The position numbers were made by a program, and so were the translations under genes. A DNA stretch of 64,000 nucleotides from Alishewanella metallidurans (GTDB lineage: Bacteria > Pseudomonadota > Gammaproteobacteria > Enterobacterales > Alteromonadaceae). Below are positions 26,045-35,840 of this stretch, in pieces; position 1 is the first letter of the stretch; each line of letters opens with the position of its first letter. Under the pieces are notes generated by a model, which was not told where the DNA came from, made no database searches, and saw only the letters and a list, made by a program, of their open reading frames with translations. The stretch covers positions 434,001-498,000 of the forward strand of contig NZ_JALAHQ010000003.1 of the NCBI RefSeq assembly GCF_036983985.1, given 5' to 3'.

Positions 26045-26072
26045 ACAGGGGCCGGCTTGGCCCCTGTTTGTC
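26045..26072 (+). terminator. Attenuator-like hairpin between rpsB and tsf
   Basis: A perfect 9-bp GC-rich stem ACAGGGGCC / GGCCCCTGT (26045-26053 and 26059-26067) is followed by a short TTGTCT tract. It should stop some transcripts after rpsB and let others reach tsf, as at the E. coli locus. Confidence 0.7.
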
Positions 26073-26100
26073 TAACCAGAATTAATACGAGGAAGCTCTC

Positions 26101-26973
26101 ATGGCTGTAACTGCCGCTTTAGTTAAAGAACTTCGCGAGCGCACTGGCGCTGGCATGATGGATTGTAAAAAAGCATTAGAAGAAACTGCAGGTGATGTTG
26201 AAGCCGCAATTGACGCTATGCGTAAAAGTGGTTTGGCCAAAGCTGCCAAGAAAGCAGGTCGTATTGCCGCTGAAGGTACTATTATCACTCGCGTAGCTAA
26301 TGGTATTGGTTTAGCGATTGAATTTAACTGCGAAACTGACTTTGTTGCGCGCGATAGCAACTTTTTAGATTTTGCTAATGCGGTTGCTGATTTAGCCCAC
26401 GCTAACAAGCTGTTCACTGCAGAAGCTATTTTAGCTGCAGACTTAAACGGTACTTCGGTTGAAGATACTCGCGCTACACTGGTTGCTAAAATTGGTGAAA
26501 ACATCAACGTACGCCGCGCAGCGGTAGTTGAAGGTGCAGTTATCGGTCAATACGTGCATTCTGGCCGTATCGGTGTATTAGCTGTGTTGGAAGGCGGTAA
26601 TGAAGACGTAGCGAAAGATGTAGCTATGCATGTTGCTGCAAATACTCCTGGCTTCTTAACGCCAGAAGACGTACCTGCTGATGTGGTTGAACGTGAGCGC
26701 GAAATTCAAATTGATATCGCAATTAACTCAGGTAAAGCCAAAGAAATTGCTGAGAAAATGGTTGCCGGCCGTATGAGCAAGTTTACTGGTGAAGTAAGCT
26801 TAACAGGTCAGCCATTTGTAAAAGATCCTTCTATCTCTGTTGGCGATTTCCTGAAACAACACAGTGCTAAAGCTGTTTCTTTCATTCGCTTAGAAGTAGG
26901 TGAAGGCATCGAGAAGAAAGAAGAAGACTTCGCCGCTGAAGTCGCAGCGCAAATCGCGGCGGCTAAGAAGTAA
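26101..26973 (+). CDS. tsf: Translation elongation factor Ts
   Basis: The 290-residue protein begins with the EF-Ts signature LVKELRERTGAGMMDCKKAL. The central GIGLAIEFNCETDFVARDSNF block contains the TDFV residues that disrupt magnesium binding in EF-Tu. It is the GDP/GTP exchange factor for EF-Tu. GAGGAAGC precedes the ATG. It lies downstream of the rpsB attenuator and upstream of a terminator, so much of its transcript ends before pyrH. Confidence 0.98.
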   Translation: MAVTAALVKELRERTGAGMMDCKKALEETAGDVEAAIDAMRKSGLAKAAKKAGRIAAEGTIITRVANGIGLAIEFNCETDFVARDSNFLDFANAVADLAHANKLFTAEAILAADLNGTSVEDTRATLVAKIGENINVRRAAVVEGAVIGQYVHSGRIGVLAVLEGGNEDVAKDVAMHVAANTPGFLTPEDVPADVVEREREIQIDIAINSGKAKEIAEKMVAGRMSKFTGEVSLTGQPFVKDPSISVGDFLKQHSAKAVSFIRLEVGEGIEKKEEDFAAEVAAQIAAAKK

Positions 26974-27009
26974 TTTACACTTCTGCCTGACTGCAAAAAA
27001 CGCTAGAAT

Positions 27010-27053
27010 AACCGCGACTCTAAGTTTACACGACTTAAGCCGCGGTTTTTTTT
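27010..27053 (+). terminator. Terminator after tsf
   Basis: The outer stem ACCGCG / CGCGGT (27011-27016 and 27041-27046), extended by an inner CTAAGT / ACTTAAG pairing, is followed by T8. Confidence 0.8.
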
Positions 27054-27094
27054 ACCCGCAATTACCTTAACTTCATTGGCACTATGGGGATCTC

Positions 27095-27835
27095 ATGAGT
27101 ATTAATCCAAAACCGACCTACCGCAGAATTTTATTAAAACTCAGTGGTGAAGCACTGATGGGCGACGAAGGCTTTGGTATTGACCCCAAAGTGTTAGACC
27201 GCATGGCACAAGAAATTAAAGAATTAGTTGAGCTTGGCGTGCAGGTGGGTATTGTTATCGGTGGTGGCAATATCTTTCGCGGCGAAGGCTTAGCAAAAGC
27301 TGGTATGAACCGTGTAGTAGGCGACCATATGGGCATGCTGGCTACGGTAATGAATGGTTTAGCTATGCGTGATGCGCTGCACCGCGCTTATGTTAATGCA
27401 CGAATGATGAGTGCTATTCCATTAAATGGCGTATGTGATAACTACAGCTGGGCTGAAGCCATTAGCTTACTAAAATCAGGCCGCGTGGTTATTTTCTCTG
27501 CGGGTACCGGTAATCCGTTTTTTACTACTGACTCGGCAGCATGCTTACGCGGTATTGAAATTGGTGCCGACGCGGTATTAAAAGCCACCAAGGTAGATGG
27601 TGTTTTCTCTGCCGATCCAGTAAAAGACCCTAGTGCAACCTTGTACAAACAGCTAACGTACACTGAAGTATTAGACAAAGAGCTTAAAGTGATGGATTTA
27701 GCGGCATTTACGCTAGCACGTGATCACAATTTACAAATTCGAGTATTTAATATGAACACCGCCGGCGCGTTAAAACGTGTGATTATGGGCGAGCCAGAGG
27801 GCACAGTAATCGACCACGCAGAAAATTTACAGTAA
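27095..27835 (+). CDS. pyrH: UMP kinase
   Basis: The 246-residue amino-acid-kinase-fold protein has KLSGEALMGDEGFGIDP (phosphate binding), VIGGGNIFRGEGLAKAGMNRVVGDHMGMLATVMNGLA, and the ATP site FSAGTGNPFFTTDSAACLRGIEIGADAVLKATKVDGVFSADP. It phosphorylates UMP to UDP as a hexamer, activated by GTP and inhibited by UTP in relatives. It starts 42 nt past the tsf terminator; some transcription must read through or start locally. Confidence 0.97.
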   Translation: MSINPKPTYRRILLKLSGEALMGDEGFGIDPKVLDRMAQEIKELVELGVQVGIVIGGGNIFRGEGLAKAGMNRVVGDHMGMLATVMNGLAMRDALHRAYVNARMMSAIPLNGVCDNYSWAEAISLLKSGRVVIFSAGTGNPFFTTDSAACLRGIEIGADAVLKATKVDGVFSADPVKDPSATLYKQLTYTEVLDKELKVMDLAAFTLARDHNLQIRVFNMNTAGALKRVIMGEPEGTVIDHAENLQ

Positions 27836-27894
27836 ACTACTGCGCTTAGTACTGCATTGTGTAACTGATGCAATGAATAAAAAGGATAGAGATC

Positions 27895-28452
27895 GTGATT
27901 AACGACATTATTAAAGACAGTAACGTTCGTATGGAAAAAAGCGTAGATGCGCTTAAAATTCAATTAACCAAAGTAAGAACCGGCCGTGCTCACCCAAGTT
28001 TATTAGATGGTATTATGGTGTCTTACTATGGCGCTGATACGCCGCTGCGTCAGGTAGCTAACGTATCTATTGATGACCCACGTACACTGGCTATTACCGT
28101 ATTTGATAAAAGCCTTACCACGGCGGTAGAAAAGGCAATTATGGCCTCTGACTTAGGTTTAAACCCAATGTCGGCTGGCACTACTATTCGCGTGCCATTA
28201 CCTGCATTGACGGAAGAGCGTCGTAAATCGTTGGTTAAGTTGGTACGTGGCGAAGCAGAAAACGGCCGAGTTGCGGTGCGTAATATTCGTCGCGATGCTA
28301 ATGCTGATTTAAAAACGCTGCAAAAAGATAAAGAAATTAGCGAAGATGACGAACGTCGCGCCGCTGATGAAATTCAGAAAATAACCGATAGCTTTATCAA
28401 GAAAATTGATGATGTATTAGCGGATAAAGAAAAAGAATTAATGGAAGTGTAA
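27895..28452 (+). CDS. frr: Ribosome recycling factor
   Basis: The 185-residue protein starts with GTG (MINDIIKDSNVRMEKSVDALK), preceded by AAGGATAGAG. The two-domain RRF fold is marked by VRTGRAHPSLLDGI, YYGADTPLRQVANVSIDDPRTL and the C-terminal helix RRAADEIQKITDSFIKKID. RRF with EF-G splits post-termination ribosomes. Length equals E. coli RRF. A terminator-like hairpin follows before uppS. Confidence 0.98.
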   Translation: MINDIIKDSNVRMEKSVDALKIQLTKVRTGRAHPSLLDGIMVSYYGADTPLRQVANVSIDDPRTLAITVFDKSLTTAVEKAIMASDLGLNPMSAGTTIRVPLPALTEERRKSLVKLVRGEAENGRVAVRNIRRDANADLKTLQKDKEISEDDERRAADEIQKITDSFIKKIDDVLADKEKELMEV

Positions 28453-28474
28453 TTTGCACTTCTGTTAACGTATC

Positions 28475-28511
28475 AGCGTCGTGACGTTAAAGCTTTGCGA
28501 CGCTTTTTTAT
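28475..28511 (+). terminator. Terminator after frr
   Basis: The stem AGCGTCG / CGACGCT (28475-28481 and 28498-28504) has a 16-nt loop region that can pair further, and is followed by T7. Confidence 0.8.
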
Positions 28512-28589
28512 TTGTTCGTAAGTTTTACATGGTAATAAGGTTGATCAGCAATAGACTGATGAACTCAAGATAAGGACAGGTCGCACGTT

Positions 28590-29354
28590 ATGACTGCATT
28601 GACGCAGCTCAAACCGCATAGTTTGCCTAAGCATGTGGCAATTATTATGGATGGTAACGGCCGTTGGGCCGAACGGCAGGGCAAGCCGCGAGTCTGGGGA
28701 CATAAAAAAGGCGTGGAAGCCGTGCGGCGTAGCGTAAGCTTTTGTCGTGAGCTGGGAATTCAGTCACTTACTTTATTTGCCTTTAGCAGTGAGAATTGGC
28801 GCAGGCCAGAAGACGAAGTGTCAACGCTGATGCAGCTATTTTTAATGGTGCTGCAAAGTGAAGTAAAAAAATTACATAAACACAATGTCAGGCTAAAAGT
28901 AGTGGGCGACTTATCCGCGTTTAGCGATAAATTGCGCGCTAGTATTGATAAAGCCGAGCAACTAACCGCGAATAATACCGCGTTAACGTTAAATATTGCC
29001 GCAAATTACGGCGGACGATGGGATATAGTTAATGCTGCACGCACGTTAGCGATAAAGGTGCAGCAGGGGACGTTAGTTGCAGAGCAAATTGACGAGCAGC
29101 TATTTGCTCAACACGTGCAGATGCATGATCAGCCAGAGCTGGATTTATTAATTCGCACTGGTGGTGATTACCGTATCAGCAACTTTTTATTGTGGCAGGC
29201 CGCTTACGCCGAGTTCTGGTTTACTGAAATCTTATGGCCAGATTTTGATCAGCAAGTATTTTCAGAAGCGATAGCCGCCTTTGTAAACCGAGAGCGACGC
29301 TTTGGCTGTACCGGAGAGCAAATCCGGCAACTAGCGACTCAAGGTAAAGGATAA
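28590..29354 (+). CDS. uppS: Undecaprenyl diphosphate synthase
   Basis: The 254-residue cis-prenyltransferase shows IIMDGNGRWAERQG (catalytic Asp and diphosphate site), GHKKGVEAVR, TLFAFSSENWRRPEDEV and the C-terminal IRTGGDYRISNFLLWQAAYAEFWFTEILWPDF block. One unusual point: the usual RTGGE-RISNFLLWQ reads RTGGDYRISNFLLWQ. It builds the C55 lipid carrier for peptidoglycan and O-antigen. It is 5 nt from cdsA and starts the tight envelope run. Confidence 0.97.
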   Translation: MTALTQLKPHSLPKHVAIIMDGNGRWAERQGKPRVWGHKKGVEAVRRSVSFCRELGIQSLTLFAFSSENWRRPEDEVSTLMQLFLMVLQSEVKKLHKHNVRLKVVGDLSAFSDKLRASIDKAEQLTANNTALTLNIAANYGGRWDIVNAARTLAIKVQQGTLVAEQIDEQLFAQHVQMHDQPELDLLIRTGGDYRISNFLLWQAAYAEFWFTEILWPDFDQQVFSEAIAAFVNRERRFGCTGEQIRQLATQGKG

Positions 29355-29359
29355 CAAGA

Positions 29360-30223
29360 TTGTTTAAACAACGGGTTATTACAGCGTTAATTATGGCGCC
29401 TTTAGCATTGTTAGCCGTATTTTATTTGCCGCTACTAGGTTTTGCACTGTTTATCTCAGCCGCATTTTTATTAGGCGCATGGGAATGGAGTGGTTTATGT
29501 AACCTTGCTAACACAGCAATGCGTACAGCTTACGTTAGCTTAACCGCAGTGGTTATGGCGCTGCTGTATTGGCAGCTACCCGCACAAACCCAGTGGCCAA
29601 TAGAAAATAATATTTTACTAAGCACCGTGCTACTGGCCGGAGTGGGCTGGTGGTTGCTAGCCATTGCGTTGGTGTTAACGTACCCCAAAAGCAAAAATTT
29701 ATGGGCCAATAGTGATTGGGGCAAAGCCCTAATGGGCTGGCTAACATTAGTTCCGGCGTGGGCTGGGGTGTTATTTATTCGTTCTACTGATTACGCGGCG
29801 TCTAGTTTTACTGGCGCTTGGTTAATTGTCTGTCTGCTAGCCTTAGTTTGGGCCGCTGATATTGGCGGGTATATTGTTGGCAAGCCATTTGGTAAACATA
29901 AATTGTTACCTCAGGTAAGCCCAGGTAAAACCGTTGAAGGTATGCTGGGTGGCTTAGCGCTAGTGGCAATAGCGGTTACAGTTTTGGCATATTTACAAGA
30001 TTGGCCAGCCCAAACTGGAATTTGGTATGTGTCGGCATTTCTGCTAACCGTATTGTCTGTGTTTGGTGATCTAACCGAAAGTATGTTTAAACGTGTTGCT
30101 GGCAAAAAAGACAGCGGAAAATTTTTGCCTGGGCATGGCGGTATTTTAGATCGCATAGACAGTTTAACCGCGACGGCACCGTTGTTTGCGATTATTGTGG
30201 CTATTTTTGGTGGTTTTTACTAA
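29360..30223 (+). CDS. cdsA: Phosphatidate cytidylyltransferase
   Basis: The 287-residue membrane protein has about eight transmembrane helices and the CDP-diglyceride synthetase signature near the C terminus (SVFGDLTESMFKRVAGKKDSGKFLPGHGGILDRIDSL). It makes CDP-diacylglycerol, precursor of all the phospholipids. The start is TTG at 29360, 5 nt after the uppS stop, with AAGGATAACA upstream. The stop overlaps dxr as TAATG. Confidence 0.96.
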   Translation: MFKQRVITALIMAPLALLAVFYLPLLGFALFISAAFLLGAWEWSGLCNLANTAMRTAYVSLTAVVMALLYWQLPAQTQWPIENNILLSTVLLAGVGWWLLAIALVLTYPKSKNLWANSDWGKALMGWLTLVPAWAGVLFIRSTDYAASSFTGAWLIVCLLALVWAADIGGYIVGKPFGKHKLLPQVSPGKTVEGMLGGLALVAIAVTVLAYLQDWPAQTGIWYVSAFLLTVLSVFGDLTESMFKRVAGKKDSGKFLPGHGGILDRIDSLTATAPLFAIIVAIFGGFY

Positions 30224-31416
30224 TGCGTCAGGTGGTTATCCTCGGCTCAACTGGCTCTATTGGCGTAAGTACCTTATCGGTATTAGCGGCACATCCCCAA
30301 GACTATAAGGTGCTGGCGTTAACCGCAGCGACGCAAACTAAAAAATTGCTGCAGCAGTGTTTAGAGTTTAAGCCGCGCTATGCGGCGATGCTGGATAACA
30401 ACGCTGCTAAAATGTTGGCAGCAGAATTAAAACACGCCGGTAGCCATACTGAAGTGTTATCGGGCATTGAAGCGCTATGTCAGCTTGCAGCGCATCCTGA
30501 TGCAGATATGGTGATGGCGGCTATTGTCGGTTCAGCGGGCTTGCTGCCAACATTGGCGGCAGTCGAGCAAGGTAAAACGGTGTTACTGGCCAATAAAGAA
30601 GCGCTAGTGATGAGCGGTGAGTTGTTTATCAGCAAAGTAAAACAACATGGTGCCACCTTATTGCCGATAGATAGCGAGCATAATGCTATTTTCCAGTGTT
30701 TACCGGCTAATTTACAGCTAAACACTCACGCGCAAACTCTGCAAGATTTTGGTATTAATAAACTACTGCTCACTGGCAGTGGCGGCCCGTTTTTGTGTAA
30801 GGCATTAACTGAGTTTTCCCAAATTACACCTGAACAAGCCGTGGCCCATCCGAATTGGAGCATGGGGCATAAAATTTCGGTCGATAGCGCCACCATGATG
30901 AACAAAGGTTTAGAGTTTATCGAAGCGCGCTGGTTATTTAATTGCCAAGCTGATGATATTGAAGTCGTAATTCATCCGCAAAGTATTATTCATTCTATGG
31001 TGCAATATAGTGATGGCTCGGTACTGGCTCAGCTAGGCCAACCCGATATGCGTACACCTATTGCGCATGCCTTAGCATTCCCTAAGCGTATCGCTAGCCC
31101 TGTTGCACCGCTTAACTTTAAGCAAATGCGCGATTTTACCTTTACTGAACCTGAGCCGGAACGTTATCCAAATTTATATTTGGCGATGTCGGCTTGCGCT
31201 GCGGGGCAAGGTGCAACCACAGCGCTAAATGCCGCTAATGAAGTAGCGGTAGCAGCATTTTTAGCTAAACAAATACGCTTTACCGATATCGCGCGTATTA
31301 ACAGCAATAGCCTTGAACATTTTGCTGGCTTTCAGGTTGCGGCACTCGATGATATATTAGCGCTCGATCAAGACGCGCGGCAATACGCGCAGTTGCAACT
31401 TAGGAAGTGTGTTTAA
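30223..31416 (+). CDS. dxr: 1-deoxy-D-xylulose 5-phosphate reductoisomerase
   Basis: The 397-residue enzyme of the MEP isoprenoid pathway has the NADPH motif GSTGSIGVSTL (about 7-17), LANKEALVMSGELF, the metal site PIDSEHNAIFQCL, the flexible substrate loop PNWSMGHKISVDSATMMNKGLEFIEA and the C-terminal helical domain. It supplies IPP/DMAPP for uppS and quinones. The ATG overlaps the cdsA stop and its own stop overlaps the rseP ATG in the same TAATG manner. Confidence 0.97.
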   Translation: MRQVVILGSTGSIGVSTLSVLAAHPQDYKVLALTAATQTKKLLQQCLEFKPRYAAMLDNNAAKMLAAELKHAGSHTEVLSGIEALCQLAAHPDADMVMAAIVGSAGLLPTLAAVEQGKTVLLANKEALVMSGELFISKVKQHGATLLPIDSEHNAIFQCLPANLQLNTHAQTLQDFGINKLLLTGSGGPFLCKALTEFSQITPEQAVAHPNWSMGHKISVDSATMMNKGLEFIEARWLFNCQADDIEVVIHPQSIIHSMVQYSDGSVLAQLGQPDMRTPIAHALAFPKRIASPVAPLNFKQMRDFTFTEPEPERYPNLYLAMSACAAGQGATTALNAANEVAVAAFLAKQIRFTDIARINSNSLEHFAGFQVAALDDILALDQDARQYAQLQLRKCV

Positions 31417-32771
31417 TGTCGGGTGCGATTTGGAATTTATTGTCGTTTATTGTCGCCTTGGGCATTTTAATTACCGTGCACGAGTTTGGCCATTTTTGGG
31501 TAGCGCGCAAAAACGGCGTATTAGTTAAACGGTTTTCTATTGGTTTTGGTAAAGCATTACTGCGCTGGCGTGATAAGCAAGGCACTGAATTTGTTATTGC
31601 CGCAATTCCACTTGGTGGCTATGTCCGCATGCTGGATGAACGGGTAGATCCTGTTTTACCACAATTCAAAGACCTGGCCTTTAACCACAAAACGGTATGG
31701 CAGCGTATGGCCATTATCGCTGCTGGCCCTGCAGCAAACTTTATCTTTGCCATTTTAGTGTTGTGGTTAATGTATATGCTTGGTGTGCAAACGATGCGCC
31801 CAGTTGTTGCAGATATTACACCGCAGTCAATAGCATGGCAGGCAGGTATACCCGCACAGCAGCAAATTATCGCGGTTAACCAACATCAAGCTAGCGACGT
31901 TAATAGTGTGAACTTGTTATTAGTAGAACAAATTGGCCGAGATAGCATTGAATTAGAACTTAAAGATTTAACGACACAACAGTTACGCACTGTTGTGTTA
32001 GATACTAAAAACTGGAAGTTTAACCCGGAAAAACAGAGCGTATTTGATAGTTTAGGTTTAGGTTTAGCTAAACCTAAAGTACTGACCAATATTGCCGCAA
32101 TACAAAAAGATTCTGCCGCAGATAAAGCGGGCTTACAAATTAATGATAAAATTTTAAGTATTAATGATGACGCTATTAATGACTGGCAGCAGTTACAAGG
32201 CATTATTACTAATTCTGCAGAACAGCCACTGACATTACTAATTCAGCGTGCAGAACAGCAGCTAAACGTAACGGTAACGCCTACCTTGGTGATTGCTAAA
32301 GACGGTTTTTCGCAAGGTGTGCTGGGCGTTACCCCCCAAGTAACTGACTGGCCGGCTGGGGTACTTTATACCCAACAGTATGGTGCCTTTGATGCTATTG
32401 GCGCAGGTGTTGCTCATACGTGGCAGCTCACCCGATTAAGTTTCTCTATGATCGGTAAACTTATAACGGGCGACGTGTCAGTAAAGCATTTAAGCGGACC
32501 AATTTCGATTGCACAGGGTGCTGGCACTACCGCCAGTATAGGTTTGGTAGCTTTTTTATCGTTTTTAGCATTGATAAGTGTTAACTTGGGCGTTATTAAT
32601 TTACTACCGCTGCCAGTACTTGATGGTGGTCATTTAATGTATATGCTGCTGGAACTAATACGTGGTAAACCTGTCTCTGAAAAGACGCAGGAGATAGGTT
32701 TCCGGTTTGGAGCGCTAATTCTGCTAATGCTAATGGGAATTGCGCTGTTCAACGATATTTCTCGTTTGTAA
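31416..32771 (+). CDS. rseP: Site-2 intramembrane zinc metalloprotease RseP
   Basis: I take ATG 31416 (451 residues) because AGGAAG lies 8 nt upstream and it forms TAATG with the dxr stop; the GTG at 31407 only adds three residues. The catalytic VHEFGHFW motif is in the first transmembrane helix, two PDZ domains lie in the periplasmic middle (about 115-310), and LDGGHLMYMLLE supplies the third metal ligand near the C terminus. It cleaves the anti-sigma factor RseA in the sigma-E envelope-stress response and clears signal-peptide remnants. It sits next to bamA, whose assembly state that response monitors. Confidence 0.96.
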   Translation: MSGAIWNLLSFIVALGILITVHEFGHFWVARKNGVLVKRFSIGFGKALLRWRDKQGTEFVIAAIPLGGYVRMLDERVDPVLPQFKDLAFNHKTVWQRMAIIAAGPAANFIFAILVLWLMYMLGVQTMRPVVADITPQSIAWQAGIPAQQQIIAVNQHQASDVNSVNLLLVEQIGRDSIELELKDLTTQQLRTVVLDTKNWKFNPEKQSVFDSLGLGLAKPKVLTNIAAIQKDSAADKAGLQINDKILSINDDAINDWQQLQGIITNSAEQPLTLLIQRAEQQLNVTVTPTLVIAKDGFSQGVLGVTPQVTDWPAGVLYTQQYGAFDAIGAGVAHTWQLTRLSFSMIGKLITGDVSVKHLSGPISIAQGAGTTASIGLVAFLSFLALISVNLGVINLLPLPVLDGGHLMYMLLELIRGKPVSEKTQEIGFRFGALILLMLMGIALFNDISRL

Positions 32772-32796
32772 ATAACTAATCATAAGTAGTTCAATA

Positions 32797-35295
32797 ATGA
32801 CAATTAAACGATTAGTAGCCGCGATGTTACTTGCCTCTGCTAGTAACTCGGTGCTTGCTGAAGAATCTTTTACGGTTCAAGATATTCAGGTTGAAGGCCT
32901 GCAACGCGTAGCGCTTGGCGCGGCGTTAAATAACTTACCTTTTAACGTTGGCGACACCATTAATGAGTTTAATTTGTCACGCAGTATTCGTACTTTGTAT
33001 GCTGCGGGACATTTCGATGATATTAAGGTATTTCGCGACGGTAACACGATTATTTATCGGCTACGTGAGCGGCCAACCATCAATGCAATAGAATTTGATG
33101 GTAATAAAGATATCAAAGAAGAACAGCTGCTAGAGAGCCTGTCAGGTAATCATGTGGAAGTTGGTGAACCCTTAGATAAAACGATTTTAAAAAGCATAGA
33201 AAATGGCTTAACCGAGTTTTATCACGGTGTCGGTAAATATCAGGCTGACGTTAAAATAGACGTTACGTATTTGCCGCGTAATCGCGTTAATCTAAAAATT
33301 AAGTTTGAAGAGGGTGATGCGGCATCAGTTCGGCAAATTAATATCGTTGGTAATAAGTTATTTTCTGACGAAGAATTATTAAAAAATATTGAATCGAAGC
33401 AAGATTTGCCATGGTGGCGCTTTATGTCTTCTGATCGCTATCAAAAGCAAACGCTTAAAGGCGATATAGAAAAGATAAATAGCTACTACCTAGATCGTGG
33501 TTATCTGCGTTTTAATATTGATTCTGAGCAAGTATCAGTTAGCCCAGATAAAACGTCGGTGTACGTAACGTTAAACGTTAACGAAGGCGAAAAGTACAAT
33601 ATAAAAAGCGTAAAGTTTGTTGGTGATCTCATCGGTCAAGACGAATTTATTACTCAAGTATTGCCGCTTAAAGAGGGCCAACTGTATAACGGCGCTCTAG
33701 TTACTTACACCGAGGAAAGTATTGCTAAGTTATTGGCTCGGTTTGGCTATGCGAATTCTAAAGTGCGTACTATTCCGCAAATTAACGATGATACCAAAGA
33801 AGTTGATCTAACCATCAGTGTTGACCCGGGTAAGCGGGTGTATGTGCGCCGCATTAATATGCAAGGTAATAGCTCTACCAGAGATGAAGTGCTGCGCCGT
33901 GAACTACGTCAGATGGAAGGGGCATGGTTATCGAACGATGCCCTAGAACTATCAAAACAACGTATTCAACGTCTGCCTTATATTGAAAACGTAGAGTTTG
34001 AAACGATTCCGGTAGCCGGCGAAGACGATTTAATCGACATCGGTTTTAAAGTTAAAGAGCAGCCATCGGGTAGTTTTAATGCCGGTATTTCTTATGGCAA
34101 CTATATGGGTTTGTCATTCCAAATAGGTGTGCAACAAGAAAACTTTTTTGGCACAGGTAACAGCGCTGGTATTAGCTTAAACACGAATAAATATCAAAAG
34201 TCGATTAGTGCAACCTACACCGATCCTTATTTTACGTTGGACGGCGTAAGTTTAGGTGGACAGGTATTTTACTCTGATACCGACTATAGCAGTGCATCAT
34301 CAAACCTTGAGGCTTATAACCAACGCCGCTATGGTTTTGGTGCGAATATAGGTTATCCGATAAACGAATATAATCGCTTAAATTTTGGCGCGAACTACGT
34401 AGTTAATAAAATTAACTTACGTGATGATTATGATCAGCTAAGGCATTTCCGCGCGGTATTAAAAGATGAATTAAATCCAGATGCAGCGTTTCATTTTACC
34501 AACTATGAGTTATCAGCGGGTTGGGTACGTAGCACGTTAAACCGTGGTTTATTCCCAACTGCGGGTAACTATTTAGGTGCAAACATAAAAGTTACTACGC
34601 CTAATTCGGATTTAGCCTTCTTTAAAACCTCATTTGAAGGGCGCAACTATATACCGTTAAGTAATGATCATAGCTGGTCATTCCTATCTAAAATTGAGCT
34701 GGGTTATGGTAATGGTTACGGCAGTAAAAATGGCTATGACTACACCTTACCTTTCACAGAAAACTTTTATGGCGGCGGCCAAAATATTCGTGGTTTTGAA
34801 AGCCGCATTATTGGTCCACATGCTATTTTTCGCTATGCTGACACAGTGCCAGGCTTACCGGGTGATAACATGTCTAACGGTTATCCTAACTCACCGAATA
34901 ATGATAGCTATCAGGTATCGCAACGTTCTATCGGCGGTAACGCCACGGCAGTTGTCACCTTAGAACTTATTACGCCGACACCGTTTTTAAGTGATGATTA
35001 TCGTAACTCGGTGCGCACCAGTTTATTTATTGATGCTGGTAACGTCTGGGATACTGAGTTTGACATGGCGCGTTATGCTGACTTAAAGCAAATCCAGTAT
35101 GCTCAGCAAAGTCGTCAGGCTCAGCCTTTATTGATCGATTATTCAGATCCGAGCTTGTTTCGCGCCACCGCTGGTGTATCTTTACAGTGGATTTCGCCAA
35201 TGGGCCCATTAACTTTCAGCTTGGCAAAGATACTTAAAAAGCAAGAAGGCGATTTACAAGAAAACTTTAGTTTTAATATTGGTACAACTTTCTAG
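32797..35295 (+). CDS. bamA: Outer membrane protein assembly factor BamA
   Basis: The 832-residue Omp85 protein has a signal peptide ending about residue 21 (SNSVLA-EES), five POTRA domains (about 22-425; the first begins FTVQDIQVEGLQRVALGAALNNLPF) and a 16-strand barrel ending in a terminal Phe. The lid/loop-6 motif is seen as GGQNIRGFESRIIGPH, which matches the VRGF/Y motif as IRGF. It is the core of the BAM complex that folds outer-membrane proteins. It is followed by skp, its periplasmic chaperone partner. Confidence 0.97.
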   Translation: MTIKRLVAAMLLASASNSVLAEESFTVQDIQVEGLQRVALGAALNNLPFNVGDTINEFNLSRSIRTLYAAGHFDDIKVFRDGNTIIYRLRERPTINAIEFDGNKDIKEEQLLESLSGNHVEVGEPLDKTILKSIENGLTEFYHGVGKYQADVKIDVTYLPRNRVNLKIKFEEGDAASVRQINIVGNKLFSDEELLKNIESKQDLPWWRFMSSDRYQKQTLKGDIEKINSYYLDRGYLRFNIDSEQVSVSPDKTSVYVTLNVNEGEKYNIKSVKFVGDLIGQDEFITQVLPLKEGQLYNGALVTYTEESIAKLLARFGYANSKVRTIPQINDDTKEVDLTISVDPGKRVYVRRINMQGNSSTRDEVLRRELRQMEGAWLSNDALELSKQRIQRLPYIENVEFETIPVAGEDDLIDIGFKVKEQPSGSFNAGISYGNYMGLSFQIGVQQENFFGTGNSAGISLNTNKYQKSISATYTDPYFTLDGVSLGGQVFYSDTDYSSASSNLEAYNQRRYGFGANIGYPINEYNRLNFGANYVVNKINLRDDYDQLRHFRAVLKDELNPDAAFHFTNYELSAGWVRSTLNRGLFPTAGNYLGANIKVTTPNSDLAFFKTSFEGRNYIPLSNDHSWSFLSKIELGYGNGYGSKNGYDYTLPFTENFYGGGQNIRGFESRIIGPHAIFRYADTVPGLPGDNMSNGYPNSPNNDSYQVSQRSIGGNATAVVTLELITPTPFLSDDYRNSVRTSLFIDAGNVWDTEFDMARYADLKQIQYAQQSRQAQPLLIDYSDPSLFRATAGVSLQWISPMGPLTFSLAKILKKQEGDLQENFSFNIGTTF

Positions 35296-35318
35296 ATTAG
35301 AAAAATAGGGATTAAAAG

Positions 35319-35840
35319 ATGTTAAAGACACGTGCAGTAAAATCAGTAATTATTCTTGTTGCAGGCTTGTTAATGGCTGGCACAAGCATGGCCAAAGAAA
35401 TGAAAATCGCTTATGTTGATGTGCAAGCAGTTGCGGCTAAAATACCGCAGTCTGCTGCGATGCAAGAAGCCATTAAGAATGAATTTTCTCAGCGTATAGA
35501 AGCGGTAAGTAAGTTAGAAAAAGATATTGGCTTTAATATCGAAAAGCTGCGTCGCGATGGGCCAACCATGAGCGATAAACAGCAAGATGAACTAAAGAAA
35601 GCGGTTACAGATCAGCGCCAACAATACGAGCAGTTAGCGCGTCCGTTAGATGAAGAAATTCGTAATCGTCAAGCCGAAGAGCGCAACAAGGTTTTAGCGT
35701 TAATTAAAGCTGCCATTGATGTGGTTGCTGAACGTGAAAAGTTTGACATGGTATTAAATTCGGGCGCTGCTGTTTATGCTAAGCCAGAGTTTGATATCTC
35801 TGAATCGGTAATTACTCAGGTTAGTAAAGCGAAAAAATGA
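35319..35840 (+). CDS. skp: Periplasmic chaperone Skp/OmpH
   Basis: The 173-residue protein has a signal peptide (cleavage probably after GTSMA) and then the Skp pattern: MKIAYVDVQAVAAKIPQS, a long charged helical tentacle region (about 55-140) and the C-terminal strand FDMVLNSGAAVYAKPEFDIS. The trimer holds unfolded outer-membrane proteins on their way to BamA. It overlaps lpxD by 4 nt (ATGA). Confidence 0.95.
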   Translation: MLKTRAVKSVIILVAGLLMAGTSMAKEMKIAYVDVQAVAAKIPQSAAMQEAIKNEFSQRIEAVSKLEKDIGFNIEKLRRDGPTMSDKQQDELKKAVTDQRQQYEQLARPLDEEIRNRQAEERNKVLALIKAAIDVVAEREKFDMVLNSGAAVYAKPEFDISESVITQVSKAKK

